Source: Nucisporomicrobium flavum (lineage in GTDB: Bacteria; Actinomycetota; Actinomycetes; Mycobacteriales; Micromonosporaceae). Taken from it: a stretch of DNA of 64,000 bases. A program made the position numbers and the translations under genes. The notes beneath the pieces were generated by a model that had not been told where the DNA came from, searched no databases, and saw nothing but the letters and a program-made list of their open reading frames with translations. The stretch lies in assembly GCF_016464385.1 (NCBI RefSeq), contig NZ_JADMLH010000015.1, forward strand, positions 164,080 to 228,079, read 5' to 3'. Shown in pieces: positions 8,008 to 15,526 of the stretch (positions within the stretch are counted from its first letter, which is position 1; each line of letters begins with the position of its first letter).

Positions 8008-8619
8008 ATGACGACCCCCGGCCGCCTGCCGTACCCCGTCACCCTCTCCGGGGACGGCATCACCTTGCGCGAGTGGCGGGACGACGACCTCGACGAGCTG
8101 GTCGCGATGCTCGACGAGCCCGACATCGCCCGGTGGACCCCGATGCCGTCGCCGTTCGACACCGAGGCCGGCATCGCGTACCTGAAACGTGCCCGGCAGG
8201 GCCGCGTCAGCGGTCAGCGCATCCAGCTCGTGATCACCACGGACGGCGTGAAACCGCTGGGTGAGGTCCTGCTCTTCGGCGTCGACGCCGGACTGCGGGA
8301 GGCCGAGCTGGGATACCTGGTGTCCGCTCAGCACCGCCGGCGCGGGCTCGCTGCCGGGGCGCTCTCCCTGCTCTCCGCGTACGCCCGCAGCACGCTGAAG
8401 CTGAGCAGGCTGCTGCTGCGCATCGATCCCGGGAACACGGCCAGCACCGCCGTGGCGCGCCGCTGCGGGTACCGCCTCACCGGCGAGCCGCCCATCCTGC
8501 AGGAGGGCCCGTACGGCCCCAGCAGCCTCGACACGTGGGAGCTGGTCTCGGTCGGCGGGGGAAGCCGGATGGAGCGGCTGAGAAATGTCGCATCCCGGCG
8601 GTACGGTCGTCGCGGCTGA
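8008..8619 (+). CDS. GNAT-family N-acetyltransferase
   Basis: This 203-residue RimJ/RimL-like acetyltransferase shows GITLREWRDDDLDELVAML at the start of the fold, the acetyl-CoA loop in LGYLVSAQHRRRGLAAGALSLL (Q/R-x-x-G-x-A type), and the late NTASTAVARRCGYRLTGE motif found in the ribosomal-protein acetyltransferase clade. The ATG at 8008 is preferred over an in-frame GTG at 7984, which would add eight residues without resemblance to the family. The acetyl acceptor cannot be inferred. Confidence 0.85.
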   Translation: MTTPGRLPYPVTLSGDGITLREWRDDDLDELVAMLDEPDIARWTPMPSPFDTEAGIAYLKRARQGRVSGQRIQLVITTDGVKPLGEVLLFGVDAGLREAELGYLVSAQHRRRGLAAGALSLLSAYARSTLKLSRLLLRIDPGNTASTAVARRCGYRLTGEPPILQEGPYGPSSLDTWELVSVGGGSRMERLRNVASRRYGRRG

Positions 8620-8646
8620 GATTTTCGTTCGGCGGAGGTGGTGCAC

Positions 8647-9741
8647 ATGGAGGTGGACCGCAGGCAGGCCATGGCATACCGGGTGGCCGCGCTCGGGCTG
8701 GCGGACCGCGGGTCGCAGCGCCCCGGCGACCTCGACGTGCTCGACCTCGGCGTGCAGGAGTACACGCCGGGTTCGGCCCAGGTCGCGCTCGCGGCCCGCA
8801 CGGATGCGGCGCTCGACGACGACCGGCTGCTCACCGTGTGGGCGGCCTGGGGAGCGCCGCACCTGCACCGCCGCCGCGACCTCGGCCGGATCGTCAAGGC
8901 GCTGTGGCCGCTCAGCGACGCCGACGCCTCGGCCCGCATCAAGAGCGGCCAGATCCCCGACGGCGTGAAGCTGGGCGTCAAGGCGTTCGAGGCGACCGCC
9001 GCGGCGTTCCGGGAGGTGGTCACGCGGTCCATGCCCCGGGGCGAGGCGAGCACCGAGGTCAGCCGGCGGGTGCCGCGCGAGCTGACGTACGACTGCCGCA
9101 CCTGCCGCGCGCGGCACATCGCCGGCAACGTCTGGCAGGTCGCCGGCCTGGCGGGTGGCGTCCAGGTGGAGTCCCGCGGCAAGGACGCGACGCTCGGCCC
9201 GATCCGCAACGCGCCGCCGCAGCCCGCCGCGAACGAGGGCATCGAGCAGCTGATCCTGACCTACCTGCGCTTCCTCGGCCCGGCCGGCCCGGCGGAGGTC
9301 GCGAAGTACCTGGGGACCGCCACCGCCGAGATCAAGAAGGTGTGGCCCGCCGACGGCCTCGAGGAGGTGCGCCTCGACGGCCGGAAGACGTGGATCCCGG
9401 CCGGCTCGGCGGCGGCGCTGGCCTCGGCCGGCCCGGTCCGCGGAGTGCGCTTCGTCCCGGCGATGGACGCGCTCCTGCAGGCGCGCGACCGCGACGTGCT
9501 CCTGCCGGAGCGGGCGCAGCAGAAGGAGGTGTGGCGCGTTCTCGGCAACCCGGGCGTGATCCTGGTGGACGGGGAGATCGCCGGGGTGTGGCGGGCCAAG
9601 ATGGCCGGCCGCAAGCGGGTGGAGCTGACCGTGACGCCGTTCGGGACGCTGACCGCCCGGAGCCGGAAGCCGCTCGAGGAGGAGGCGGGGGTGGTCGCCC
9701 GGGCCCGCGAGGTGCCGGAGGCCACGGTGGCCTACAGCTGA
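8647..9741 (+). CDS. Winged-helix DNA-binding protein, AlkZ/YcaQ-like (HTH_42)
   Basis: This 364-residue protein resembles the HTH_42 winged-helix proteins that include the DNA glycosylases AlkZ and YcaQ, which unhook alkylated or crosslinked bases. Typical parts are the RRQAMAYRVAALGL opening, an HRRRDLGRIVKALWPLS helix, and the winged helix LILTYLRFLGPAGPAEVAKYLGT (about 200-225). A clear catalytic QxQ motif as in AlkZ was not found, so glycosylase activity is uncertain. An ATG with GGAGG eight bases upstream (8634-8638) decides the start over two nearby GTG codons. Confidence 0.65.
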   Translation: MEVDRRQAMAYRVAALGLADRGSQRPGDLDVLDLGVQEYTPGSAQVALAARTDAALDDDRLLTVWAAWGAPHLHRRRDLGRIVKALWPLSDADASARIKSGQIPDGVKLGVKAFEATAAAFREVVTRSMPRGEASTEVSRRVPRELTYDCRTCRARHIAGNVWQVAGLAGGVQVESRGKDATLGPIRNAPPQPAANEGIEQLILTYLRFLGPAGPAEVAKYLGTATAEIKKVWPADGLEEVRLDGRKTWIPAGSAAALASAGPVRGVRFVPAMDALLQARDRDVLLPERAQQKEVWRVLGNPGVILVDGEIAGVWRAKMAGRKRVELTVTPFGTLTARSRKPLEEEAGVVARAREVPEATVAYS

Positions 9742-9754
9742 GCCGTCACAGCCT

Positions 9755-10054
9755 TCACCACGCGGGTGGCAGCGCGTCGGGGCTGTCGGCGCCGGCTCCG
9801 GGGCGGCAGCGGTAGCCGATCGCGACCATGATGACCAGGGCCCAGACGCCCGCGACGATCGCCGCGGCCCACCACCCCACGACGGCGAGGACCAGGGCCG
9901 CCGCCCACACGACGGTGGCGGCGAGAATCAGCGACAGCGGCACGTGCCGGCGGGCCGGGCGGCCACCGGCCATGCGGGAGCAGAAGTCGGGGTCTTCGCG
10001 GCGCAGCTGTCGTTCCAGCTGAGCCAGCCGGCGGCTGTCTTCCTTGCTGAGCAT
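9755..10054 (-). CDS. DUF3040 small membrane protein
   Basis: The 99-residue protein opens with the DUF3040 signature LSKEDSRRLAQLERQLRREDPDF and continues with two adjacent hydrophobic helices (about 38-58 and 60-80). This is an actinobacterial family of unknown function that is often expressed during envelope or developmental change. The ATG at 10054 has a GGAGG at 10061-10065 and gives the canonical N-terminus. It converges on the winged-helix gene with 13 bp between stops. Confidence 0.85.
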   Translation of the reverse strand: MLSKEDSRRLAQLERQLRREDPDFCSRMAGGRPARRHVPLSLILAATVVWAAALVLAVVGWWAAAIVAGVWALVIMVAIGYRCRPGAGADSPDALPPAW

Positions 10055-10202
10055 GGCGCACCTCCGGCGAGGCCCGGACTGTAGGGGCACAACGACCGGG
10101 ACTCGGCGGAACTACCCCGATCGATGGGTCCATTGTTACCCGCAGGTCACAGAATTCATACCGTTCGGGGGCTTGTGTTCAAGGCCGTCACATGCAGAAC
10201 GG

Positions 10203-10232
10203 CGGCGGGCCGTGCCATGGCTCGGCCCGCCG
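10203..10232 (-). terminator. Hairpin after the GT2-GtrA gene
   Basis: Perfect 10-bp arms (CGGCGGGCCG, 10203-10212; CGGCCCGCCG, 10223-10232) enclose a 10-base loop 18 bp downstream of the minus-strand stop at 10251. There is no U tract. The remaining bases between 10055 and 10250 hold no gene that I can support. Confidence 0.6.
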
Positions 10233-10250
10233 CGTGGCCGTGCGGCGCCG

Positions 10251-11492
10251 TCAGCTGGCCGCCTGTGGGGTCGTGCGGTTGGCGCGGAAGACCCAGATGC
10301 GCATGAGCAGGAAGCGGACCCCCGTCGCCACGAGGTTGGCCGCGATCAGCACCCCGAGCTCCACGGCGGTCGGCGGGCTGGTGACGGCGTGCAGGACCGC
10401 CAGGGAGCCGCTGGTCAGGCCGAGGCCCACGGCGAAGACCACGAGACCCTGGGCCTGGTGCCGCCAGGCGCCGTCGGTGCCGCGTACCCGGAAGGTGAGC
10501 CGGCGGTTCGCGGCCGTGTTGGCGATCGCCGTCGCGAGCAGCGCAACCAGGTTGGCGGCCTGCGGGCCCATGCCGGTGCGCAGCAGCGCGAACAGCACGA
10601 GGTACGCCAGCGTGCTGGCGACGCCGACCGCGGCGAAGCGCAGGAGCTGACCGGTCAGGCCCGCGGGGACGCCCGCGACCGGCAGCGGGTTGCGGCCGAG
10701 CTGCTCGCGCAGGGCGGCGAGCGGGAGGCGGCCGGTGCCCAGGGCGCGGGTGAGGCGGGCGATGCCGCGCAGGTCCGCCATCGCCGTGGCCACGATGTCG
10801 ACGCGGCTGTCCGGGTCGTCCACCCAGTCCACCGGGACCTCGTGGATGCGCAGGCCGGCGCGCTCGGCGAGGACCAGCATCTCGGTGTCGAAGAACCAGC
10901 CGGTGTCCTCGACCATCGGCAGCAGCCGGGCGGCCACGTCGGCGCGGATGGCCTTGAAGCCGCACTGGGCGTCGGAGAAGCGCGCCGAGAGGGTGCCGCG
11001 CAGCAGCAGGTTGTAGCCGCGGGAGATGAACTCGCGTTTGGCGCCGCGGACGACCCGGGAGCCGCGGGCGAGGCGCGAGCCGATCGCCAGGTCCGAGTGG
11101 CCGGAGATGAGCGGCGCGACCAGCGGCAGCAGCGCGCCCAGGTCGGTCGACAGGTCGACGTCCATGTACGCCAGCACCGCCGCGTCGGAGTGCGTCCACA
11201 CCTGCTTCAGGGCCCGGCCGCGTCCCTTCTCGGCGAGGCGTACGGAGGTCACGTCGGGCAAGGTCCGGATGAGCCGGCGGGCCACGTCCGGCGTGGAGTC
11301 GGTGCTCGCGTTGTCGGCGATCGTGATCCGGAACCGGTACGGGAACTCGGCCGCCAGGTACGCGTGCAGCCGGCGGACACAGGGCTCGAGGTCGATCTCC
11401 TCGTTGTAGACCGGGACGACGACGTCGAGGACCGGCGCGACGACCCGGTCCCGCGCGGCGGACTGCGAGGGCGACGTGGTGGAGAGGCTCAT
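10251..11492 (-). CDS. Membrane glycosyltransferase: GT2 (DPM1-like) fused to GtrA
   Basis: The 413-residue product joins a cytoplasmic GT-A domain (about 20-250: VLDVVVPVYNEE, ITIADNASTDST, catalytic AYMDVDLSTD, GSRLARGS, SDAQCGFKA) to a GtrA-like four-helix membrane domain (about 285-410: LLRFAAVGVASTLAYLVLF, ANTAANRRLTFRV). Such proteins charge polyprenyl phosphate with a sugar and help move it across the membrane. The next gene upstream in the same direction is a GT39 polytopic transferase that would use the lipid-linked sugar on the outside, so the two probably form one glycosylation route. A strong hairpin separates them. Confidence 0.88.
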   Translation of the reverse strand: MSLSTTSPSQSAARDRVVAPVLDVVVPVYNEEIDLEPCVRRLHAYLAAEFPYRFRITIADNASTDSTPDVARRLIRTLPDVTSVRLAEKGRGRALKQVWTHSDAAVLAYMDVDLSTDLGALLPLVAPLISGHSDLAIGSRLARGSRVVRGAKREFISRGYNLLLRGTLSARFSDAQCGFKAIRADVAARLLPMVEDTGWFFDTEMLVLAERAGLRIHEVPVDWVDDPDSRVDIVATAMADLRGIARLTRALGTGRLPLAALREQLGRNPLPVAGVPAGLTGQLLRFAAVGVASTLAYLVLFALLRTGMGPQAANLVALLATAIANTAANRRLTFRVRGTDGAWRHQAQGLVVFAVGLGLTSGSLAVLHAVTSPPTAVELGVLIAANLVATGVRFLLMRIWVFRANRTTPQAAS

Positions 11493-11561
11493 GTCATCAA
11501 GGTCGTCCGCGCCGCTTTGACCCCTGTGTGGCGAGCCTGTGGCGTGACTGTGAGGGAAGTG

Positions 11562-11597
11562 CCGCAGGCGGCCCCCGGAACCGGGAGCCGCCTGCGG
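11562..11597 (-). terminator. Hairpin between the two glycosyltransferase genes
   Basis: Perfect 11-bp arms (11562-11572 and 11587-11597) around a 14-base loop lie 14 bp after the GT39 stop. They suggest termination or 3'-end protection before the GT2-GtrA gene, which would then have its own promoter in 11493-11560. Confidence 0.6.
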
Positions 11598-11611
11598 GCT
11601 GTCGTGACGGA

Positions 11612-13693
11612 TCACTTGGTGGCGGTCAGGTCGTAGATGGTGACGCCGTCGACCGTCTGCGACGGGAACGTCTCGGCGACCCAGGAGGCGATCTGCGAGC
11701 CGGCGTTGCTGCCGCCGGTGCCGCCGCCACGGCCGCCGCCGAAGCCGCCCCCGCCGATGAAGTAGTGGATCTTCTTCTCGGCCACGTACTGCTGGAATTG
11801 GGCGAGGGTGGGGGACGGGTCGCTGCCGTTGAAGCCGCCGATCGCCATGACCGGGTCCTCGGTCGCGAGCTGGTAACCCGAGGCGCTCTGCGAACCGACG
11901 GCCGCCGCGACCCAGGTGTACTGGTCCGCGTTCGCGTCGAGCAACGCCTTCAGCTGGTCGCTGACCGTGGACGCGTCGAGCAGGCCGCCCATCCCGCCGC
12001 CGCGCATTCCTCCGTCGCGGAAGCCGCCCTGCGGGGGCGTGCCTGGTTGGGTGGTTCCGCCCTGCTGCGTGCCGGTCCCGGTGGCACCGGGGAAGCCGCC
12101 GCCGGGGAAGCCGCCTCCGGGGAAGCCGCCGCCGGGGAAGCCGCCTCCGGGGAAGCCACCCGGGCCGCCGCGGCCGCCGCGGCCCCCGCCCGGGCCGAAA
12201 CCGCCCTGCGTCGCCGGGCCGGCCGACGGAATCGACCCGGTGTGCGGTTCGGACGCCGTCTGCACCGCGTACGCCGCCGGGCCGGCGAGCACCGCGCCCA
12301 GCGCGAGCCCCGCACTGGCCAGGGCCACCTTCGCGGGCAGCCGCAGCGAGGCGAGCACCCCGAGGGCCGCCACGACGCCGCCGATCAGCACGACCCAGCG
12401 CAGCCACGGCACGAAGTCCGGGCTCCAGCCGAGCATGTGCCATGACCACCAGGCGGTCACGCCGATCGCCGCGGCCAGCGTCAGCGCGGCGAAGACGTTG
12501 CGCCGGTGCCGCCACAGCAGCGCCGAACCCATGCCGACCACCGCACCGACGGCCGGCGCCAGCGCCACCGTGTAGTACGCGTGGAAGATGCCCTGCATGA
12601 AGCTGAAGACCAGCGCGGTGCCGACGAGCCAGCTGCCCCACAGGATCAGCCCGGCCCGCAGCCGGTCCGTCCGCGCCGAGCGCAGCGTGAGCACGAGCCC
12701 CGCCACCAGGACGATCAACGCGGCGGGCAGCAGCCAGGAGACCTGACCGCCCTGGGCGGCGTCGAACATGCGCAGGATGCCGGTCTCGCCCCAGCCGCCC
12801 CCGCCGCCGTTGCCGCCGCCGCCACCGACGCTGCCGGTCTCGTCGCCGTTGAGCCGGCCGAGGCCGTTGTAGCCCAGCGTCAGCTCGAGCAGGCTGTTGT
12901 TCTGCGACCCGCCGATGTACGGCCGCATCGACGCCGGCACCAGCTCGACGATCGCGATGTACCAGCCCGCCGACACGACGACGGCCAGCCCGGCCAGCAC
13001 CAGTTGCCAGAGCCGCCTGCCGAGCTTCGGCGGCCCGGCGACCAGGTACGCCAGCGCGTACGCCGGCACCACGAGCAGCGCCTGCAGCATCTTGGTGAGG
13101 AAGCCGAAGCCGACGAACGCCCCGGCCAGCAGCAGCCACCACGTCGACCCGTTCTCGATCGCCCGGACGGTCGCGTATGCCCCGGCGACCATGAGCAGCA
13201 CGAGCAGCGCGTCCGGGTTGTTGAACCGGAACATGAGCACGGCGATCGGGGTCAGCGCCGACACCGTGCCCGCGACGAGGCCGGCGGCGGGGCCGTACCA
13301 GCGGCGGACCGTGGCGAAGAGCAGGCCGGTCGTGGCGACGCCCATCAGCGCCTGCGGGACCAGGATGCTCCACGAGCTCAGGCCGAAGAGGCGTACGGAC
13401 AGCGCCATCACCCACAGCGAGGCGGGCGTCTTGTCCACGGTGATCGAGTTCGCCGCGTCCGAGGAGCCGAAGAAGAACGCCTTCCAGCTCTCCGATCCGG
13501 CCTGGACGGCCGCCGAGTAGAAGGAGTTGCCCCAGCCCGACGCGCCCAGGCCCCAGATGTAGAGAACTCCGGTGAGCAGGAGCAGCGAGATCAGCGCTGG
13601 GCGTACCCACGGCGCGTCGCGGGCCGCGGGGGGTTCGGCCGGCGGATACCCCGGCTCCACCGTCGGCGGTACGGGCAACGTCGATGTCATCAT
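11612..13693 (-). CDS. GT39/ArnT-like polytopic glycosyltransferase with glycine-rich loop
   Basis: This 693-residue integral membrane protein of the dolichyl-phosphate-mannose/ArnT glycosyltransferase class has about 11 to 13 hydrophobic helices, an early acidic loop (YIWGLGASGWGNSFYSAAVQAG), and SSDAANSITVDKTPASLWVMAL, typical of this actinobacterial group. A Gly/Pro/Phe-rich linker with GGGFP repeats (about residues 512-536) follows the membrane domain. It leads to a roughly 110-residue outer C-terminal domain (YTWVAAAVGSQSASGYQLATEDPVMAIGGFNGSDP). It likely transfers a sugar from a polyprenyl-phosphate carrier to an exported acceptor. A second ATG directly follows the first. Confidence 0.85.
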   Translation of the reverse strand: MMTSTLPVPPTVEPGYPPAEPPAARDAPWVRPALISLLLLTGVLYIWGLGASGWGNSFYSAAVQAGSESWKAFFFGSSDAANSITVDKTPASLWVMALSVRLFGLSSWSILVPQALMGVATTGLLFATVRRWYGPAAGLVAGTVSALTPIAVLMFRFNNPDALLVLLMVAGAYATVRAIENGSTWWLLLAGAFVGFGFLTKMLQALLVVPAYALAYLVAGPPKLGRRLWQLVLAGLAVVVSAGWYIAIVELVPASMRPYIGGSQNNSLLELTLGYNGLGRLNGDETGSVGGGGGNGGGGGWGETGILRMFDAAQGGQVSWLLPAALIVLVAGLVLTLRSARTDRLRAGLILWGSWLVGTALVFSFMQGIFHAYYTVALAPAVGAVVGMGSALLWRHRRNVFAALTLAAAIGVTAWWSWHMLGWSPDFVPWLRWVVLIGGVVAALGVLASLRLPAKVALASAGLALGAVLAGPAAYAVQTASEPHTGSIPSAGPATQGGFGPGGGRGGRGGPGGFPGGGFPGGGFPGGGFPGGGFPGATGTGTQQGGTTQPGTPPQGGFRDGGMRGGGMGGLLDASTVSDQLKALLDANADQYTWVAAAVGSQSASGYQLATEDPVMAIGGFNGSDPSPTLAQFQQYVAEKKIHYFIGGGGFGGGRGGGTGGSNAGSQIASWVAETFPSQTVDGVTIYDLTATK
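12087..12161 (-). repeat. Five 15-bp tandem repeats encoding GGGFP units
   Basis: Five consecutive 15-bp copies of CCGGGGAAGCCGCCG and its close variants alternate at the last base (copies 1 and 3 against 2 and 4), with a diverged fifth copy. They keep the frame of the GT39 gene and lengthen its Gly/Pro/Phe linker. The alternation suggests duplication of a 30-bp unit. Confidence 0.9.
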
Positions 13694-13764
13694 GGGTCCT
13701 TAAGGCAGGCGGAAGCACTTGACCCTCGTACTGTCTTCCGCCCGCCTGTCGGGCCCTTATGCCC

Positions 13765-14844
13765 TTACTGTGCGGCCGCTGTGAGGCTCGAACGGCGCTT
13801 CGCGGAGGCCGCGGCGAGGCGCTCCAGCACCGCCACGGTCGGCTCCCAGCCCATGCACGCGTCGGTGACGCTCTGGCCGTACGTGAGCTCCCCGCCCAGG
13901 TCCTGGCGCCCCGGGACGAGGAAGCTCTCCAGCATCACGCCGCGGATGCCCCGCTGCCCGGCCTCCAGCTGCCCGGCGATGTCGTCGGCCACGATCGGCT
14001 GGCGCAGGTGGTCCTTGTTGCTGTTGCCGTGCGAGCAGTCGACCACCACCCGCTCGGGCAGGCCCGCGTCCCGCAGCAGCGCGAGCGACGCCTGCACGTC
14101 CTCGGCGCTGTAGTTGGGGCCCTTGCCGCCGCGCAGGACGAGGTGGCAGTCCGGGTTCCCGGTGGTGTGCATGATCGCCGGGGTGCCGGAGACGTCGATG
14201 CCGGGGAAGACGTGCGGCACGGCCGCGGCGTTGATCGCGTCGATGGCGGTGGCGATGCTGCCGTCCGGGCGGTTCTTCATGCCGATCGGCATGGACAGGC
14301 CGGAGGCGAGCTGGCGGTGCACCTGCGATTCGACCGTACGGGCGCCGATCGCGCCCCACGCCACGGTGTCGGCGATGTACTGCGGCGTGATCGGGTCGAG
14401 GAACTCCACGGCGACGGGCAGGTCCCGTTCGAGCACCTGCAGCAGCAGGGCCCGGGCGGTCCGCAGCCCCTTGCTCACGTCCCCGGTGCCGTCGAGCGCG
14501 GGGTCGTTGATGAGGCCCTTCCAGCCGACGGTCGAGCGCGGCTTCTCGAAGTACACCCGCATGACGATCAGCAGGTCGTCGGCGAGGCGTTCGCGCTCGG
14601 TGGCGAGGCGGTCGGCGTACTCGGCGGCGGCCGCGGGGTCGTGCACCGAGCAGGGCCCGACCACGACGAGCAGGCGGGGATCTCGGCCGTCCAGGACGGC
14701 CTCCACCTGCCGCCGGCCGTCCAGCACGCTCGCGGAGAGCTCGTGGGTCAGCGGCAGCTCGTGGTGCAGCAGGGCGGGGCTCATCAGCGGGACGACGCGT
14801 TCGATGCGGTGGTCGCTGACCCGCTGGACCTCGGGAATGGTCAC
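13765..14844 (-). CDS. aroF: 3-deoxy-7-phosphoheptulonate (DAHP) synthase, class I
   Basis: The 359-residue class I (AroFGH-type) DAHP synthase joins phosphoenolpyruvate and erythrose 4-phosphate, the first step of the shikimate pathway. Signature parts are LVVVGPCSVHDP, VMRVYFEKPRSTVGWKGLINDP, LPVAVEFLDPITPQYIADTVAWGAIGARTVESQVHR, LRGGKGPNY and VVDCSHGNSNKD. It starts at GTG with an AAGGAAG ribosome site. About 75 bp upstream lies an intrinsic terminator, preceded by a short reading frame rich in aromatic codons. Expression is therefore probably set by ribosome-mediated attenuation responding to Trp, Tyr and Phe supply. Confidence 0.95.
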   Translation of the reverse strand: MTIPEVQRVSDHRIERVVPLMSPALLHHELPLTHELSASVLDGRRQVEAVLDGRDPRLLVVVGPCSVHDPAAAAEYADRLATERERLADDLLIVMRVYFEKPRSTVGWKGLINDPALDGTGDVSKGLRTARALLLQVLERDLPVAVEFLDPITPQYIADTVAWGAIGARTVESQVHRQLASGLSMPIGMKNRPDGSIATAIDAINAAAVPHVFPGIDVSGTPAIMHTTGNPDCHLVLRGGKGPNYSAEDVQASLALLRDAGLPERVVVDCSHGNSNKDHLRQPIVADDIAGQLEAGQRGIRGVMLESFLVPGRQDLGGELTYGQSVTDACMGWEPTVAVLERLAAASAKRRSSLTAAAQ

Positions 14845-14914
14845 GGCTGTCTTCCTTCTCCGCCGGCGTCCCCGGGGCCGGCGTCCCCGAGCTCAGGCCG
14901 GCTCGTCGCAAACG

Positions 14915-14942
14915 AAAAGGCAGCGACTCAAGTGTCGCTGCC
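14915..14942 (-). terminator. Attenuator hairpin upstream of the DAHP synthase gene
   Basis: In the sense of the minus strand, GGCAGCGAC and GTCGCTGCC (plus coordinates 14919-14942) form a perfect 9-bp stem with a 6-base loop. It is followed at once by TTTT and, two bases on, TTT. A-U/G-U pairs can extend the stem. It lies inside the DAHP synthase leader, 36 bp after the leader-peptide stop, so it is placed to act as the terminator of an attenuator. Confidence 0.8.
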
Positions 14943-14978
14943 TCTGCCGGCCCTGCTGGGGTGTCTCAGGTCATGAAC

Positions 14979-15053
14979 TCATGGCCGAGGCACCGGCGGA
15001 GCCGGCCTCGTAAACCACGAATACCACTGGGACACGAGGCGATGGTAGCCCAT
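14979..15053 (-). CDS. Aromatic leader peptide (24 aa) of the DAHP synthase attenuator
   Basis: A 24-codon frame begins ATG GGC TAC and contains consecutive TGG TAT TCG TGG TTT codons (residues 10-14, W-Y-S-W-F) plus Tyr3, ending in TGA at 14979-14981. Five of 24 residues are aromatic, far above expectation. The frame sits directly upstream of an intrinsic terminator and the DAHP synthase gene. Ribosome stalling at these codons when charged Trp, Tyr or Phe tRNA is scarce would favour an antiterminator. No strong ribosome site precedes the ATG; a GTG at 15035 would give an 18-residue version with the same aromatic block. Confidence 0.75.
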   Translation of the reverse strand: MGYHRLVSQWYSWFTRPAPPVPRP

Positions 15054-15087
15054 CGCCGGGAACGCGTGTCCGTCAGCCGGGGTATGG

Positions 15088-15108
15088 GCACATGCAAGTT
15101 GCGTGTGC
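15088..15108. promoter_or_regulatory. 21-bp near-perfect palindrome in a divergent promoter region
   Basis: Arms GCACATGCAA and TTGCGTGTGC around a central G differ from perfect symmetry at one position. The site lies between the start of the aromatic leader transcript (minus) and the start codon at 15122 (plus). It is likely an operator for a dimeric regulator acting on one or both genes. Confidence 0.5.
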
Positions 15109-15121
15109 TGACATGAGACGC

Positions 15122-15526
15122 ATGAACAACGCGAGCGCGCCGTACCTCCTGGAGGGTCTGGCCGATCTCTCCCCGGCCGAGCGGTACCAGGCGGTCTCGG
15201 TGGTGGTGCTGCGGGTGTGGGAGACGCCGCAGCTCCTGCTCGGGGAGATCCCGCCGGCCCAGGCGCTGGCGGCGATCGCGGCGGTCGCCGCGGGGCTGCC
15301 CGGCGCCCAGGGCCGGCCCTGGCTGGACGACCGGCTGCGCGCCGCTGCGGTGCCCGGCGTGACCGGCGAGCTGGCCGGCCGCGCGCTGTGCGCCCTGGAC
15401 GTGCTCGTGGGCCGCGACCGCGAATCGGTCCCGCTCGAACTGCACGTCTCCGACGGCGACGCGGCGGGCGCGCTACTGGACGACCTGCGTGACGTACTCA
15501 TGGACGGGCTCCGGCGCGGCCTGTAG
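15122..15526 (+). CDS. Hypothetical helical protein
   Basis: This 134-residue, mostly helical protein has no recognised family and no signal or membrane segment. It opens MNNASAPYLLEGLADLSPAERYQAVSVVVLRVW, has an Ala/Gly/Leu-rich middle and ends in an acidic amphipathic helix (LLDDLRDVLMDGLRRGL). The ATG at 15122 is chosen; another ATG lies at 15113. Its 3' end overlaps the convergent sensor kinase gene by 54 bp. It is divergent from the DAHP synthase leader. Confidence 0.55.
   Translation: MNNASAPYLLEGLADLSPAERYQAVSVVVLRVWETPQLLLGEIPPAQALAAIAAVAAGLPGAQGRPWLDDRLRAAAVPGVTGELAGRALCALDVLVGRDRESVPLELHVSDGDAAGALLDDLRDVLMDGLRRGL

Noticed and set aside
10251..13718. A minus-strand open frame of over 1100 codons spanning both glycosyltransferase genes
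   Set aside because: Only its last part (from 11492) reads as GT2-GtrA. The rest is an out-of-frame shadow of the GT39 gene, rich in Arg/Pro/Gly and without domains.
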